Source: Rhodosporidiobolus odoratus (Eukaryota; Basidiomycota; Microbotryomycetes; Sporidiobolales; Sporidiobolaceae). From it: a DNA stretch of 64,000 nt. Positions 33,390 to 45,321 of the stretch are shown here, piece by piece (positions within the stretch are counted from its first letter, which is position 1; each line of letters begins with the position of its first letter). The DNA is taken from assembly GCA_034387635.1 (NCBI GenBank), contig JAOANU010000011.1, positions 156,501 through 220,500 of the forward strand, read 5' to 3'. The notes below the pieces were generated by a model. That model was not told the DNA's origin, did not search any database, and saw only the letters and a list, made by a program, of their open reading frames with translations. Both the position numbers and the translations under genes were made by a program.

Positions 33390-35332
33390 GGCGAGTTGTC
33401 GAGATGTGGAGGAGAATCGGGCGAGAGGTGGTTGTCGGACGAGATTGGGTCGAAAGCACTAGCGAGGGGCGAGATGAGATGGTCGAGATAGTGCCGGAGC
33501 TCGGTAGAATGCAGCGAAGGCGGCGAGAGAGAGTGAGAGAGAATGACAGTGGAAGCCGTAGATCCCCATTTGAGGGCGGAGCGGGCCCTCCGCTTAGGGC
33601 GGAGGAGGGGAACCGCGTTTTCCTGAAGCGTCTCACCTTTTCGACCCTTGGCTTCAGCTTGGCTGAACGGCTCAGAACCGCTCGAGCTGGATCAGGCCGT
33701 CCAGCACGGCGAGTCCTACGTTCACGAGACGAAGCTGGCGAAGCTGGGTCATGGCCGCTGGGAAAGCGACACAAAAGAGACGGAACCAATCAGCACTCGT
33801 CCGTTCGCCTCGCTCACCCGCACGCTGCGCAGCAAACAACGAAACGTACCAATGTCGCGCCGCACTCTACAGCTCCGATGCTTGCGTCCTGCCTCTTACG
33901 CTTACATCGTATCGACAGTTCTCACCGCGCCGCACCTTCCTTCCTCGCGCGCATGACCGTGCACACCGCAGGAGCTGGCGCGGAGCAACGAGGGTAGGCT
34001 GCCAGTGTCGGACGGACGTGGCAGCCATGCGAAGCTGTGGCGAGGTGAGCGAACGGAGTTGAGATGCGGAAGAGACCGTCGAGCCGGGTCCAGGAAAGGC
34101 CATGGACAGTGCGCAGCCAGTAGGACCGGATCAGGCGGCTGGTGCAAGGCCCTTCTGATGGAACGATCCCGTAGCGCGGTAGCGGAAGCAGTACGAAGGC
34201 AACGGGAGGGAAAGGAGGAAACCGGTTGAGCCCCACTTCTGCTCGTATAGGCAATGCTTTGCCGGCGCTCCGCGTTAATGGTACTTGGCGTCTCGAGGCG
34301 ATGCTGCACTCTCCCGCGTTGTGGAGGGGCAGCCAGGCAATGGTGGTTTGGCATTGGGGTGGGACACTCGGACGAATCGACTTTTTCGCTTTTCTCTCGC
34401 CACGCAACAGCGAAGTCTTCCCAGGCGCCCGAGCTGGAACCCTACGGTCAGGTTTCGCGTACGTCAAGTCGGCTTTGGCAAGCTACAAATACGGATCCAC
34501 CTGCCTGTAAGCTTGCAGAGCTAAGCAATAGCAGCGCTCCCTTCGCAACCGCGAATGTTAAGGCTATCCTGTGATGCATCTTACTTGCTGACGTCTCCGC
34601 TGCTCTCACTACAGGGTGTTCGTTCGCGGATGCGAGAACTTACAAGTCTTCCAGTGTACGGAGAGGCATTAGACCAGCGCACTGGATGTGTAAGCACTTT
34701 GCTACCGCTTCTTCACCTGCGACAGCGTTCGACGCCGCCGCGTTTGACGCGGTGACCGTGTGGTGCATTACAGCACAGAGCGTGCTGAGTATGCGACAGG
34801 ATGAGCACGAGCACGAGCGTGCACGACTCGAAGCAGGCGTGAGGTGAAAAGGCGCCGCAGCAAAGCTCAGTCGTCCTCCGGTCAAGTTGCACACATTGTC
34901 GCAGCGCGCCATACAGACGTTATGTTCGGCCCCCATGGCTCTAGAAGACCGCCACGCAGCGGGGAGTGTGCTCACGAGGGAGGACGGCAGATTTCGGGGG
35001 AAGAGGGTGTTGAACTCGCCTCGATAGCGGACAGCGGACCGAACGGATGGCCTCCAGCCTAGAGCGCAGTATATCTGTCTAAGCCGGTCTCTCCCAGACT
35101 CCCAGACAGCCCGTGTGTTGCGTTGTGCCGCTTCAGCAGTTAAGCAGGCGGACTTTGTCGCAGACATCGGACGGCCATTGAGTCGAGACGCGTAGTTTCG
35201 TTCGGGCTTGTACAAGGCATCAGACCTATTGCGCGCTCAATAAGCGGGGGTAGCGGGCAGGATGGAAGCCGACCCACCTGCCGAAGACTCTTCCGTTTGT
35301 ACCAACGCTGCACAACCTCGTACCGTCTCAAG
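33390..35332. other. Long divergent intergenic region, 1.9 kb
   Basis: This lies between the divergently transcribed sugar transporter (-) and MTR3 (+). Several overlapping open frames up to 190 codons occur on both strands (33922-34467 and 34640-35215 among them), but none shows domain-like sequence or a consistent splice structure, and they look like by-products of high GC. Apart from the GCGGAG cluster near 33590 I see no named element. Confidence 0.4.
33576..33604. promoter_or_regulatory. Cluster of GCGGAG motifs upstream of the sugar transporter
   Basis: Three copies of GCGGAG lie within 29 nt: 33576-33581 direct, 33588-33593 inverted (CTCCGC), 33599-33604 direct. They fit the SYGGRG consensus known for the Aspergillus carbon-catabolite repressor CreA. 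The first pair also forms CGG-N10-CCG, the layout bound by Zn2Cys6 dimers. Placement upstream of a sugar transporter makes glucose regulation plausible, but binding in this organism is inference. Confidence 0.4.
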
Positions 35333-36818
35333 ATGAGCTTACCGCAACCCGACCGCCGCCGCTTTGCCGCCCCCGACGGTGCCGCACCCTTGCGATACTC
35401 CGACTCTTCCACCTCGACTTCATCATCCGCAACTGCTTCGGGTGGTCTGCAGACTGACGGGACACGAGAAGACGGGCGACAAGCGGGGCAAGTGAGGCCT
35501 GTGTGTGCGTGCAACTCCTCCCCGATCTTGTTCCGGCTGAAGGGGGCTGATCCTCGATGTTCCGTTCGCCCGACTTTCGCCATTACCTTACCCACTTCTT
35601 CTCGCGACTGGGCAGTCTTACAGCCAGGGTTGGTGACTGAAGCGGCAGGTTCAGCGTATATCGAAGCGGGGCGGACAAAAGTGATTTGTGCAGTGTGGGT
35701 TCCGTTAATTCCTGTGCTCCCCTTCGGATTTCTCCCTCATCCGCCCCGTGTGCACCTACACCCGTCTCCTGGGCGTCTCTACCTCGCATCTTGCACGCCT
35801 ACTGACAGTCTTCTTCCAACAAAAAATCTGGCAGCTACGGCCCGAAACCTACTCCCCCGTCAGCCCCCTTCAACGCCAAAGCCCGATTAAACGTCGAGGT
35901 CAAATTTGCCCCCTTCGCAAGCGGCGTTCGGCGTTTCGTGCCCGGAAAGGTGTGCCAGTGCTTCCCGTCTCGCACTCAGTCGTTGCATTGAGATCGGATG
36001 AGCAGGCTGACTTCTGCTGTTTTTGCCGCAGGACACCGAAGCCACTGCTCTTGCAACATCGCTACAGCAATCTCTCTTGCCCTCACTTCTTCTCGAGCTT
36101 CTACCAAAGAGTCAGATCGATTTGTTCGTGACTGTGCTAGAGAGTGATGGGTGGGACGGGGATTTGAGCTTGTGCGTTTTGCGTCACGGTTTCCTCCCTC
36201 TGCCTTTGAAAGCTTGTCCGTGCTGCTCCGGAACGAGACTGATTTGCCGGAATGTCCTGGAATTGCACAGAGGCGTAACAGCAGCTAGCGTAGCATTGGC
36301 TGAAGCAGGGATCGCGATGAAAGGGTTGGTGGTTGGATGTTCAGCCGTTCGTCATCTTCGTTACTTCGCCCGCTTCTGCCTCTTTTCCGTCTGCATCTCT
36401 CTCTTTCCCTCGGTAGCGTCGCGACTGACCTTTGCTCTCGTCCCTTTCCCTATTCTACTCGTCTATATCTTCTTTCAGGCTTTAATCTCATCACCCTCGA
36501 ACCCGAGCCGAACGATCCTCCTTGACCCTACCCGCACCGAAGTCCGCTCCTCGTCGTCTTTCCTGTCCTTCTCTTGTATGCCCGCATTAGGAACCGTTAC
36601 CAGTCTACGAGTTACGGGTGTACTGGGTCAGGACACGCTGGCAGAGGTGCGTTGTTCCGTTCCACTGTTTGAACATTGATGTCCGCTGACTCGTGCGCCG
36701 TATGCAGGCTCTCGAAAAAGCTTTCGAGGTGTGCGGGCAGTTGCATGGAGTGGCGAGGCAGGCATTGGTAGACAGTGCGGAGAGGATCAAGGTAGAACAG
36801 GGGCAGGAGGGTCAATAG
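35333..36818 (+). CDS. MTR3: Exosome core subunit, MTR3/EXOSC6 type (RNase PH fold)
   Basis: This catalytically inert RNase PH-like ring subunit of the RNA exosome acts in nucleus and cytoplasm. The start MSLPQPDRRRFAAPDG precedes a Ser-rich N-terminal extension, then the RNase PH opening PGLVTEAAGSAYIEAGRTKV and ICAVYGPK. Next come KARLNVEVKFAPFASGVRR and TALATSLQQSLLPSLLLELL, then KSQIDLFVTVLESDGWDGDL, TAASVALAEAGIAMKGLVVG, and a C-terminal helix ALEKAFEVCGQLHGVARQAL. The pairing of LESDGW with the A-S-V-A-L-A-E-A-G-I-x-M helix fits MTR3 better than RRP41. About six introns. It is divergent from the sugar transporter with a 1.9-kb gap. Confidence 0.85.
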
Positions 36819-37055
36819 CCGACAGCCTGGCGCACAAAGAAAGCTATTCTGATCTTACGCAAAGCTTTCTGCTCTGCGTAACACGCGACAGTAATCGAAT
36901 CAGAACAGCAGCGCGTAAGATTGAAGAAAAGAGTCAACTGCTTATTCGTCTTGCAACCTTTCCAGCGCTACTTGCTCCACTTTCCGATTTCTCGCGTCAA
37001 CGATCCGCTAGTCCGGTCTCAGCCCTTGATTCCGACTTGTGACTCACTCCTCCAT

Positions 37056-38244
37056 TCAACGACGCCCCTTCTTCTTACCACCCGCACCATCCGCTTCAGC
37101 CAGCCTTCGGGCCATCTCGGCCTTCTGAGCCTCGAGGGCGGCGACCTTGTCCTCCTTGGTCGCGTTGTGTTCCATGTGTTGCTGATTGAAGGGGTTCTTG
37201 GGTGACTGCGATGAACGGAGGGGTACAAGTCAGTATTCGAGAGAAAGTCGGGGATAGAGAGGGGGGGGAAAAGAAAGTCAAGCAACGGCGTTACTGACCT
37301 TCTTGAAACTCTCAAACATCCTCTCCTGATACTGTTGCAACCTCAATCCCGGGTAATCCTTCTTGAGAATGGGCAACTGTTCCTCCTTGTACGCTTCAAA
37401 GGCGGCTTTGAATCGTCGTTCGGGGTGCGTCTCGATTTTGGCGGCTTGAGAACCGACAAAGGCTTTGTCGGTGCGGGAATTGGCGAGGGAGAGGGCGTCG
37501 AGGGCGTCGTCCTAGTAGAATACCAGGTCGGTGTCAGTCTCAGAGTGAGTGGAGGTTCCGACTCGAGACGTCGACGTACGATACCCGAAGCACTAAAGCT
37601 CGAGATTTCCCCGTCTGCATCCCCTCCGCCGCCCAGGTTGAAGCTGGGAATGGCGGGCGTGCGAGCCGGGGCAGATTTGCCCTTGCTCGGTTGAGGCTTG
37701 GGCTTGGAAGGGTTGGCAGCTTCTTCCTCAGCGAGAAGCCGGTCGCGTTCAGCTTTCTTGGCTGCGAGGTAGGGTCAACAGGTCAGTGTTGTCCTACTCG
37801 CGTGTGTATTGGTGAATTGCGAAGGAAGGAAAGCGCAGAGTATTGAGAGAGGAGGGAATGGAGGGAAAGGAGGAAAAGGACGAACCGCGAGCGGCTTCAG
37901 CGGCCTCGGCCTTGGTTTCCTTGGCGGCCTTACCCTTACCCTGCGAGGGTGCGTGAATGATGAGATCAAGGCTGCTCTTGAGGTGGGGAGGGGGGGGGGG
38001 GGAAGGCGCGGTGGATGCTGCGGGAGAGGGGAGAACGTACGCCCTGCTGCCACTTCTCTTCCTCCTTGGCTTCCTGCTCTGCTGCAGCCTTTCCCTTTTT
38101 GGCATTTTCGCGTTCTGCCTTGGCCTCTGAGTGGGGAAGAAGAGGAGGGTGAGCGGTTCGAACAGGAGAGGGCAGTGTCAGACGTGACGAGGAGCAGGGC
38201 ATACCACGGGCGGCAGTAGCTTTTGCGTTACCCTTTGGTGCCAT
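37056..38244 (-). CDS. CCDC124 / Lso2-family ribosome-associated protein
   Basis: Family members (human CCDC124, fission-yeast Oxs1) bind the ribosome; the shorter yeast Lso2 guards idle 80S ribosomes. The start MAPKGNAKATAAR is followed by a highly charged Lys/Glu/Ala coiled-coil N-terminal half (AKAERENAKKGKAAAEQEAK). A Pro/Ser linker follows, then the diagnostic C-terminal domain: DDALDALSLANSRTDK, THPERRFKAAFEAYKEEQLP, LKKDYPGLRLQQYQERMFES, and SPKNPFNQQHMEHNATKEDK. It ends GGKKKGRR. Four or five introns. The promoter region (174 nt) is shared with hexokinase. Confidence 0.85.
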
Positions 38245-38417
38245 GCTACGTGTGTGAATATAGTCTTGTCAGGTAGGTACAAGTGATATCAAGTTGATGT
38301 TGATCTCATCGCTTCACAACAAATTAACAAATCGGTCGCTGCTTCCCTCTTTTTCTATTCTCTCACCCTCACCTCCCTTTGCTAGTCTTTATTCACTACT
38401 CGAACACACACACAACT

Positions 38418-41400
38418 ATGGCCGACGCACGCCGCCAATCTCAACTCACCTCGGTACGTTCACCTTCTTCCCCATCTCCCTCAATCTCCCCCCTCCTCTC
38501 GCTCTTCCTCGACTCTACCTCGCTCATTGCCCTTGTCTACACATAGCCCCGCACCTCCTTCCGTCGCACCTCTACCCCCGGCGGCGCATTCGTCGCCTCA
38601 GTCGGTCGTAGGAGTGAAGCCGGCAAACTCAGTTTCACCAGGACCTCTGATGACAAGGATGCTCCCTCGGCTACCAAGAAGGACATGGCCGACTACTTGG
38701 TCAAGCTTGAGCAGCAGTTGACTGTCACTCCGCAGAGGATGAGGATGTAGGTCGCCCTCTCAGTGCTTCATGGCGAGTTGGAACCGAAGCAAGTCGCCGG
38801 GGAAGTCGGGTGTGGGGGTCGGTCTGAGGGGGAGGCGGGAGTCGAGGGCGTCCATCTGACGAGCGAGAGCGCAAGGTGTGGAAGAGAAGACAGCATGGCG
38901 GTATGCGAGAGCGGGCGCAGAGACTGAGTGCGGCGGTCATCGCGGTGGAAAGGGAGCCAAAGAGTATTCACCAGCTTTTACTGGACTGCCCTGGCTCACC
39001 AACTCTTCCTCTCGACTCGCACAGGATCGTCGACTCTTTCATCGAGACCCTCGAGCGTGGATTGGGCAAGAGGGACCAAGAAGTCGTGCGTCTGCCCTGT
39101 CCTTGTCCCGCCTCATTCGACAAAAGCATTCTGACCCTCCTCCTCTCTTCCGGATGGATCTTTACTCGCCCCGACTCCCCTTGCTCACACGTTTTCTCCT
39201 TCGTTACCTTCCACCTGCCCCTGTCTCCGCCTATCGTTCTTTCCTCCGGCACTCTCCCACGAAAACAGCCTATGCTTCCCACCTTCGTCTTCGGCTGGCC
39301 TACGGGACAGGAGAAGGGTTCCTACCTCGCTGTCGACCTCGGCGGCACGAACCTGAGGGTGTGCCATGTCGAGCTTGAGGGAGATGGCAAGTTCGAGGTT
39401 ACGCAGACCAAGTACAGGCTGTGCGTTATTCGTCCCCTTCAATCTGCCTTGAACGCCTTCTTCCTCGCCTTCATTGGAACCTCGATGTGCTGATCACACT
39501 TTAACGTTGTTCGCTCGACTCTTTTACCACCTTTTCCTTTTCCATTCCGCGCCATCGCAAAATGCCTTCAACGCACATTGGCGAGACAGCACCGAAGACC
39601 AGAAGCACGGTTCCGGCCAGGACCTCTTCGACTTCTGCGCTGAGTGCTTGAACACATTCGTGCAGGACCACTTTGCCGATGACGACGGCAAGGTTGACCT
39701 CGAGGAGCCGTTGCCGCTCGGTTTCACCTTCTCTTACCCCTGCTTGTGCGTCCCTCTCGTTTTCGCTGCCTTCTAGGGCAGACGACACTTGCACGGTCGG
39801 GCTGTCCGCCACCTTGCTCGCGAAGATAGACGGATGGGCTACAAGTCTTACGCTCCGGTAGGCAAGAGCAGGTCCTGACGGGATGATAACATGCAGGCAA
39901 GAGAGGATCGACCACGGTATCCTTGTTCGATGGACCAAGGGTTTCGGCGCGCCGGGTGTCGAGGGAGAGGACTGCGCGGCTATGTTCCAGAAGGGTTTGG
40001 ACAAGTTCGTGCGTCAACCCTGCTTCTACTCATCGCTTCCGATCCCACTCCCCCACGTCTACCATACCAAGCTGCGGTGCGTGACACTGTCCCTCGCGGT
40101 TCCGAGTGCTCATCCTCTCTGGCGCGACAGAACGTTCCCGTCTCCCTCGTTGCCCTCATCAACGACACGACTGGTACCATGATCGCCTCCGCTTACGTTG
40201 ACCAATCCACCCGTGCCGGTATCATCTTTGGTACGGGTTGCAACGCCGCGTACATGGAGAAGGTCGGTAACATCACCAAAATTGCGGACTTGGGATTGCC
40301 CACGGAGGAGCAGATGGCGATCAACTGCGAGTGGTGGGTCCTGCTTCCTCTCGGCCTCATCCCCTCCTTCCCGTCTTTCTCCATACACTTGCTGAGACTT
40401 ACTTCACGTGCAGGGGTGCCTTCGACTCTACTACGCACGAAAACCTCCCCCGCACCTCGTATGACATCCACATCGATGAGACCTCCAACAAGCCGGGAGA
40501 ACAGGCCTTTGAAAAGATGGTTGCCGGTCTGTACTTGGGCGAGATTTTCCGTCTCGTCATGTGCGAGTTGATTGATGAGGGGGTGTTGTTCTTGGGTCAG
40601 GAGACTTACAAGGTTGAGAAGCCGTACGTTTGTCCTTTTTTTCCCGGGTTTCTCGCGCGGTCAAGCCGCCCTCGTTGGCGGCCTGGCATGTCCAGGACTG
40701 CCAAGGGGCTCGTTCTGACCGTACTTGCACCTCTGCAGATTCTGCTTCGACACTGCTTTCCTCTCCCTGATCGAGTCGTACGTTTCTTCCCTCCTAGCTC
40801 TCACTCACCTCATATCGCTTACCTTGACCTGCTACTGACACAATGCTTGAACAGCGACATCACCGACGAACTCCTCACCGTCACCGGTCTCTTCTCCCAC
40901 TTCTTCTCGCTCGACACGACCGTCGCCGAGAGGCAGTTCATGAAGCGTCTCGCTGTTCTCATCGGGTACGTCTTCGTGTTTACTCCGTCTCGTTTCGCCT
41001 GCTCTCCTCGACCTTGTCTCTCGCTAAACTCGAGCTCGCTGCCCCTGGTCTTGTGTGTCAACAGTACTCGATCGGCCCGCCTCTCGGCTTGCGGTATTGC
41101 CGCCATCGTCTCGAAGCAGGGCTTGCTGGATGAGGTTCATGCTCAAGGTGAGGGCAAGTGGAACAAGACTATCGGTATTGCAACCGATGGATCGTTGTAC
41201 AACGTGCGTCTTTTTGGACACTTTTCTGTTCCCTCTCTTTCCTTTCTTTCTTCTTGGGTTTGATCGGCGGGCCCGACGGAGACGGATGAGCGCAGCAGCG
41301 TATGATGTGCTAACTACCGCTTATCTCGCATTCCGACATGTCCGACATCGCTGTTCCCCCAATTTACCTTTGCCGCAAAACTCGACCTTGACGCCCTTCT

Positions 41401-41674
41401 CACCTTGTGACTCTTCTCGTCACCCCATCTTGGCCACCATCGCTCACCGTACATCTCCCGCGATATCGCCGTGCCCCCCCGCGCTCGCCATTCCGACGGG
41501 TAGAAATACCCGAAGTTTGCGCAACGCCTCGAGCAAGGCCTGGTTGATGTGTTTGGGGAGAGAGGCCGCGCGATCAAAACGTATCACGCAGAGGATGGGA
41601 GTGGAGTAGGAGCTGCCATAATCGCTGCGATGACTAAAGGTCGTAAGGACAAAGGTCTGTACGTTCACGTCTAA
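38418..41674 (+). CDS. Hexokinase
   Basis: The enzyme phosphorylates hexoses with ATP in the cytosol, the first step of glycolysis. The start MADARRQSQLTS is followed by FRRTSTPGGAF, a helical segment DMADYLVKLEQQLTVTPQRM, and PTFVFGWPTGQEKGSYLAVD with the phosphate-1 motif LAVDLGGTNLRVC. Sugar-binding blocks are PLGFTFSYPC, LVRWTKGFGAPG and VALINDTTGTMIASAYVD with the catalytic Asp. Next come GIIFGTGCNAAYME, YLGEIFRLVMCELIDEGVLF, GIAAIVSKQGLLDE (adenosine motif region) and TIGIATDGSLYN. The last exon (from about 41505) reads KYPKFAQRLEQGLVDVFGER and ends at the TAA at 41674. About eleven introns. Whether it is the HXK or the glucokinase paralogue I cannot say. Confidence 0.95.
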
Positions 41675-41863
41675 GTGCTTCTTTTCGTAGTACAAAAACG
41701 GAGTCTATTCTCAGTACAGCCTGCTGCCTGGCAGTGGTCGACGAGTGGACTCAATGTACAGTACGATTAGAGTCATGAAAGTTTAGCTACAATTCTCGTC
41801 GCGATATCGCGTCAAGCCTGCAAGCAACCTCTTCTCTTGTCTCCATCAACAAGCGTTCCTCCC

Positions 41864-44800
41864 TCACGATTCGTGGCGCCGAGCATGCCTGCGGAGTTCG
41901 CGTTGATCCATGAAGCGCTGTGCTCATTTACAGGTAAGTGGATAGATGAGAATGCCAAGGGGAGCGATAGGGCGTACTTTGCCACAACCTGGTGCCTCGC
42001 ACGCAGCGGGTTTAGTGTGGGTACTCTTATGCTCGCGAAGCTGCATGACGTTGCCAAAAGTCTGCATGGGAGCAACTGAGCTGATCTCCCATGGGGGAGG
42101 GCAGGGGGAGGCGCACCTTATCGCAGTTCTCTTCTTCGCAGGCGTGCTTCTCCCCGGCTTCTTTCGCTTCATGTCTGGCCATATGGCCCTTGTAAGACTT
42201 CTCGTTAGACAACCACTGTGATGGATGACGTTGTTTTGTCAGTCCCGTCACTGCTGACACAGATGAAGTGGTAGAGCCATGAGCGCGATGGCCAAAAGGA
42301 CGTACCACATCGCATTTCAAGCATTGAACTGGGTCACAGTGTACCATGTTCATGTGCTCAGTCAATCCTTGCTTCTTCGTGAATGCCTGTCATCCAACCT
42401 GTCAGCCTCCGTGCCAGTATCAGGTCGGCCAGGTAGATATCGGACGCACCGCCCAACAGTCTTCTTCTTTGCATGAGAACAAACGAATGCCGTCGTGCCA
42501 CTCTTCGTGAGCTTTGAGCTGTTTCGCGTCGTGGCAAACCTTCCGGAACGACAACGTCAGCGGCGAACCTCGGTGGTGACCGATGGAACCGAGCACGCAC
42601 CGCCTCGCATCCTTCGCGGTTACATTCACGGCGTGACTGGTTACGGTGCACATCTTGGTGGATGTAAAGCTTGTCGTTCGTGTCGAAACCCTACGGGGAC
42701 GCCGAGTGAGCTCGCCTCGGTGAACAGCAAACAGAAAGCACACCTTGCCGCAGGTGTCGCAGTGATGCATGGCGCCGTCGACGTCGTGCTTGCCGGCTGC
42801 TTTGTTCCTACCTGCCACGAATCCTGTCATCCCCTTCAACTTGCGGTTCGAAGCAGGCTTCGAGCCCTTCTACGTATCGAAAGAGACGGTGAGTACAGTC
42901 ATCAGGGCCGACATGCGGGCACGCACCGAGTCCCCAGTCTCTTTCTGTGGCTTCTGAGGCTTCAGTATTGGTCCCAGCTCTTCCTCCACCTCTTGGCGGA
43001 TTTTTTTCTGCGGCAAGGTTGACAGTCAGCGAACGAAAGCCGCAAAGAATGATGTGAGACGCGGGGAGGGAAACCTGTACCTTACCTTCTGTTCGCTAAC
43101 CGCATCGGCCGCTTCCTGCGTCTTGCCATTCAAGTCCGCAACACGCCTGTTATGCGAAAGAAACACCGCCTGAAGCTCCGCCTTTTCCTCCTGCGTCCCA
43201 ACTCGAACCTCATACAGAGACTTGGTCTCCTCAACAACCGCCGCCTCCATTTCCGTCGTGACAGAAGCGGATGAGAGCAAAATTCGTCGTTGATTAAGGC
43301 GGCGCTTCTCTTTCGCAAGCATTGTCTTCTTCGCCTGCTCCTCGGTAGTGGCGGCTCGAGGCGATTCTCCGGTGCGCTTGGCACGCTCTGCAGCGCGGAA
43401 AGCGTCGGCATCGAAATTGTCGAGCTCGTTTTTTTGGTGCAAGACTGCGAGGACGCGAAGGGAGGTAAGCTTCCGCAGGTAACGCGTGGCAAGCACGCCG
43501 GCGAAACGTACAGACACTCTTCAACGCTTCGGTCGGCAGTATAAGTCCGTTCTTGACACAAGCCCCGCGCAGTTTGGCGATCTTGCCGTCGAGGTACTCC
43601 CAGAACGCACACTGGGAGTCGCGGATATCGTAGGTAAGAATGCAGGCGCCCTCGGAGCTCTTGCGGACCAGACCCGCTAACTCGATGTCGTCCTGGAAGA
43701 AGCAGAGAACGCCGCCACCCGATGCACCGCTGTTGCAGCTTGGGATGATGATGCGAGCTTGACCACTCTTGCGGTCGACGACAATGATTCCCTTGTCGTG
43801 AATAGAGGTCGTCACTGCAGATTCAGATTACAGTGCAAGGCGGAAACGTTAACTTACGCCCTGCAGAACTATCTCGAAAGAAGGCAGCACGCACTATTGA
43901 GCTCAAGAAGGAAGTAGCCTGCGAAACGTCCGCCCCATTCAGACACTTCTTCCGTCCAAGCTACGATATCGGCAAAGGAAGTCTCGAGCTCTTGTACGGA
44001 AGTGCCCCAGACGACGTCGGCGCCCTTCTTGAACTTCTTCTTAAGGCGAGCGATGAAAGTAGCCAACCATTTCGGACTGTTGATGAACATGTCAGGTCAT
44101 GCATGACAGAGCGCACAACGCGAACGCGCTAGGCGCACCCAAGGCACGGATTCTGACCCCAAACGAACGGATCCCTCATAACGGTGATGATTTCCAGCAG
44201 GAAGTCGAGGAAGTTTTCGGGCTTGTCGAAGTTCTGTTCAAAGAACTGTGCGCGCTTGTGCTGTCCGGGACGCGCGTAAGTCAGCAGCAGAGGCGGAGTG
44301 TGCCCAGCAGCGGCGGAACAAGTCCGTCGGGGAGGAAACTTACGTTTGCGAGCAAGGGGACCTCTTCCACGTTCGGTAACTTTTCCACCAGCTCCTCGAA
44401 GTAAGCTCTCCATCCTTTCTCGCCGACCTCCGCTAGCATACACTGCAGATTGTCGGATTTTTCGAAGTCGGCTGCGGAGTGGGCGAACGGCGCATCGTCG
44501 ACCACTTCCCTGATCCTCGCGAGTCTCTGCTTGGTCGGTATGCCTTTGAGTTCCGCAAGGAAGCGACTGAGCAGCTGGCGGCTCAACTCTGGTAGTGATG
44601 CGAATTCGTCGAGCAATTGCTGGGCTGGGGGAGGAGGCGGAGGAGGATCAAGAGAAGGGAGCTGCTGGTCTCGCTTGGGCTGAGTGCCGGCGGAAGCAGC
44701 AGACTTGACTGTAGCTGACAAACACAAGGAAGCGTGTAAGCATACATGAGCCGCACTCAACTGGTGAATGTTGAGTGCTCCTCTTCGCGGCCGCTTCGCT

Positions 44801-45035
44801 TCGACAGCGTTCGGCTGATCAAGCTTTCAAGCTTCATTTCCCACTTCCAGCTTCTCCGTGCGAGTTTGCCGCGTCCTTCGCTGCTGTGCGTCTGGCTGTT
44901 AAACGTGGACTCACCCGGCGTCGACTGTTCGCGCTGATCCTTGTTACCCATGCCGCCTGTCCCTCCAACGCTGCCTTTCGCCTCGTCGAACGGCTTAGCA
45001 GCAGTCTTTCCACCTCCGACGGGCTGTTTCGGCAT
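41864..45035 (-). CDS. Six-finger C2H2 zinc-finger protein with an unrecognised N-terminal half
   Basis: The start MPKQPVGGGKTAAKPFDEAK (45035) leads to a Pro-rich stretch and helical sequence (QQLLDEFASLPELSRQLLSR). Later exons contain SPKWLATFIARLKKKFKKGA and a compact region IHDKGIIVVDRKSGQARIII. A charged coiled-coil part (EEQAKKTMLAKEKRRLNQRR to KKIRQEVEEELGPILKPQKP) follows. The last third has six C2H2 fingers with first halves CDTC, CNREGC, CKEEDC, CLKC, CEEENC and CEAPGC. Each is followed by 12 residues and H-x3/4-H (HQDVH, HEEWH, HMNMVH, HMARH, HKSTH, HARRH). An intron falls in phase 0 exactly two residues after the second Cys in all six. It ends HARRHES and TGA at 41864-41866. Nucleic-acid binding is likely; the role is unknown. 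It is convergent with hexokinase (189 nt). Confidence 0.75.
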
Positions 45036-45321
45036 CGTGCAGACGGGAACTTCCTGACTTTACACGGCGTGCGAGAAGTTAATCGGGCGGAGAGTCGGGC
45101 GAGACGAGCGCTTCGGTTCGGCGTCGGCGGTGGTTCCTCTGAAGGCTAAGGCGACTCGGATGGGTAGCACAAGAATGCACTATGTTATCTGCTGAGCAGA
45201 GAAGCTTTGTGATGTGACGGAGGTTAGGAGGTTTTTTTTGCTCGCTGCAGTTCCCCGCTTCTCCTTTTCTCCTCAATCCGCTTCTCCTTCATTCTTACAT
45301 CTCCAAGTCGGCACATCTACC

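Noticed and set aside
33922..35215. Long minus-strand frames (181 and 191 codons) between the sugar transporter and MTR3
   Set aside because: Several frames on both strands are open at once, the translations have no domain-like sequence, and no consistent splice structure was found. High GC explains them.
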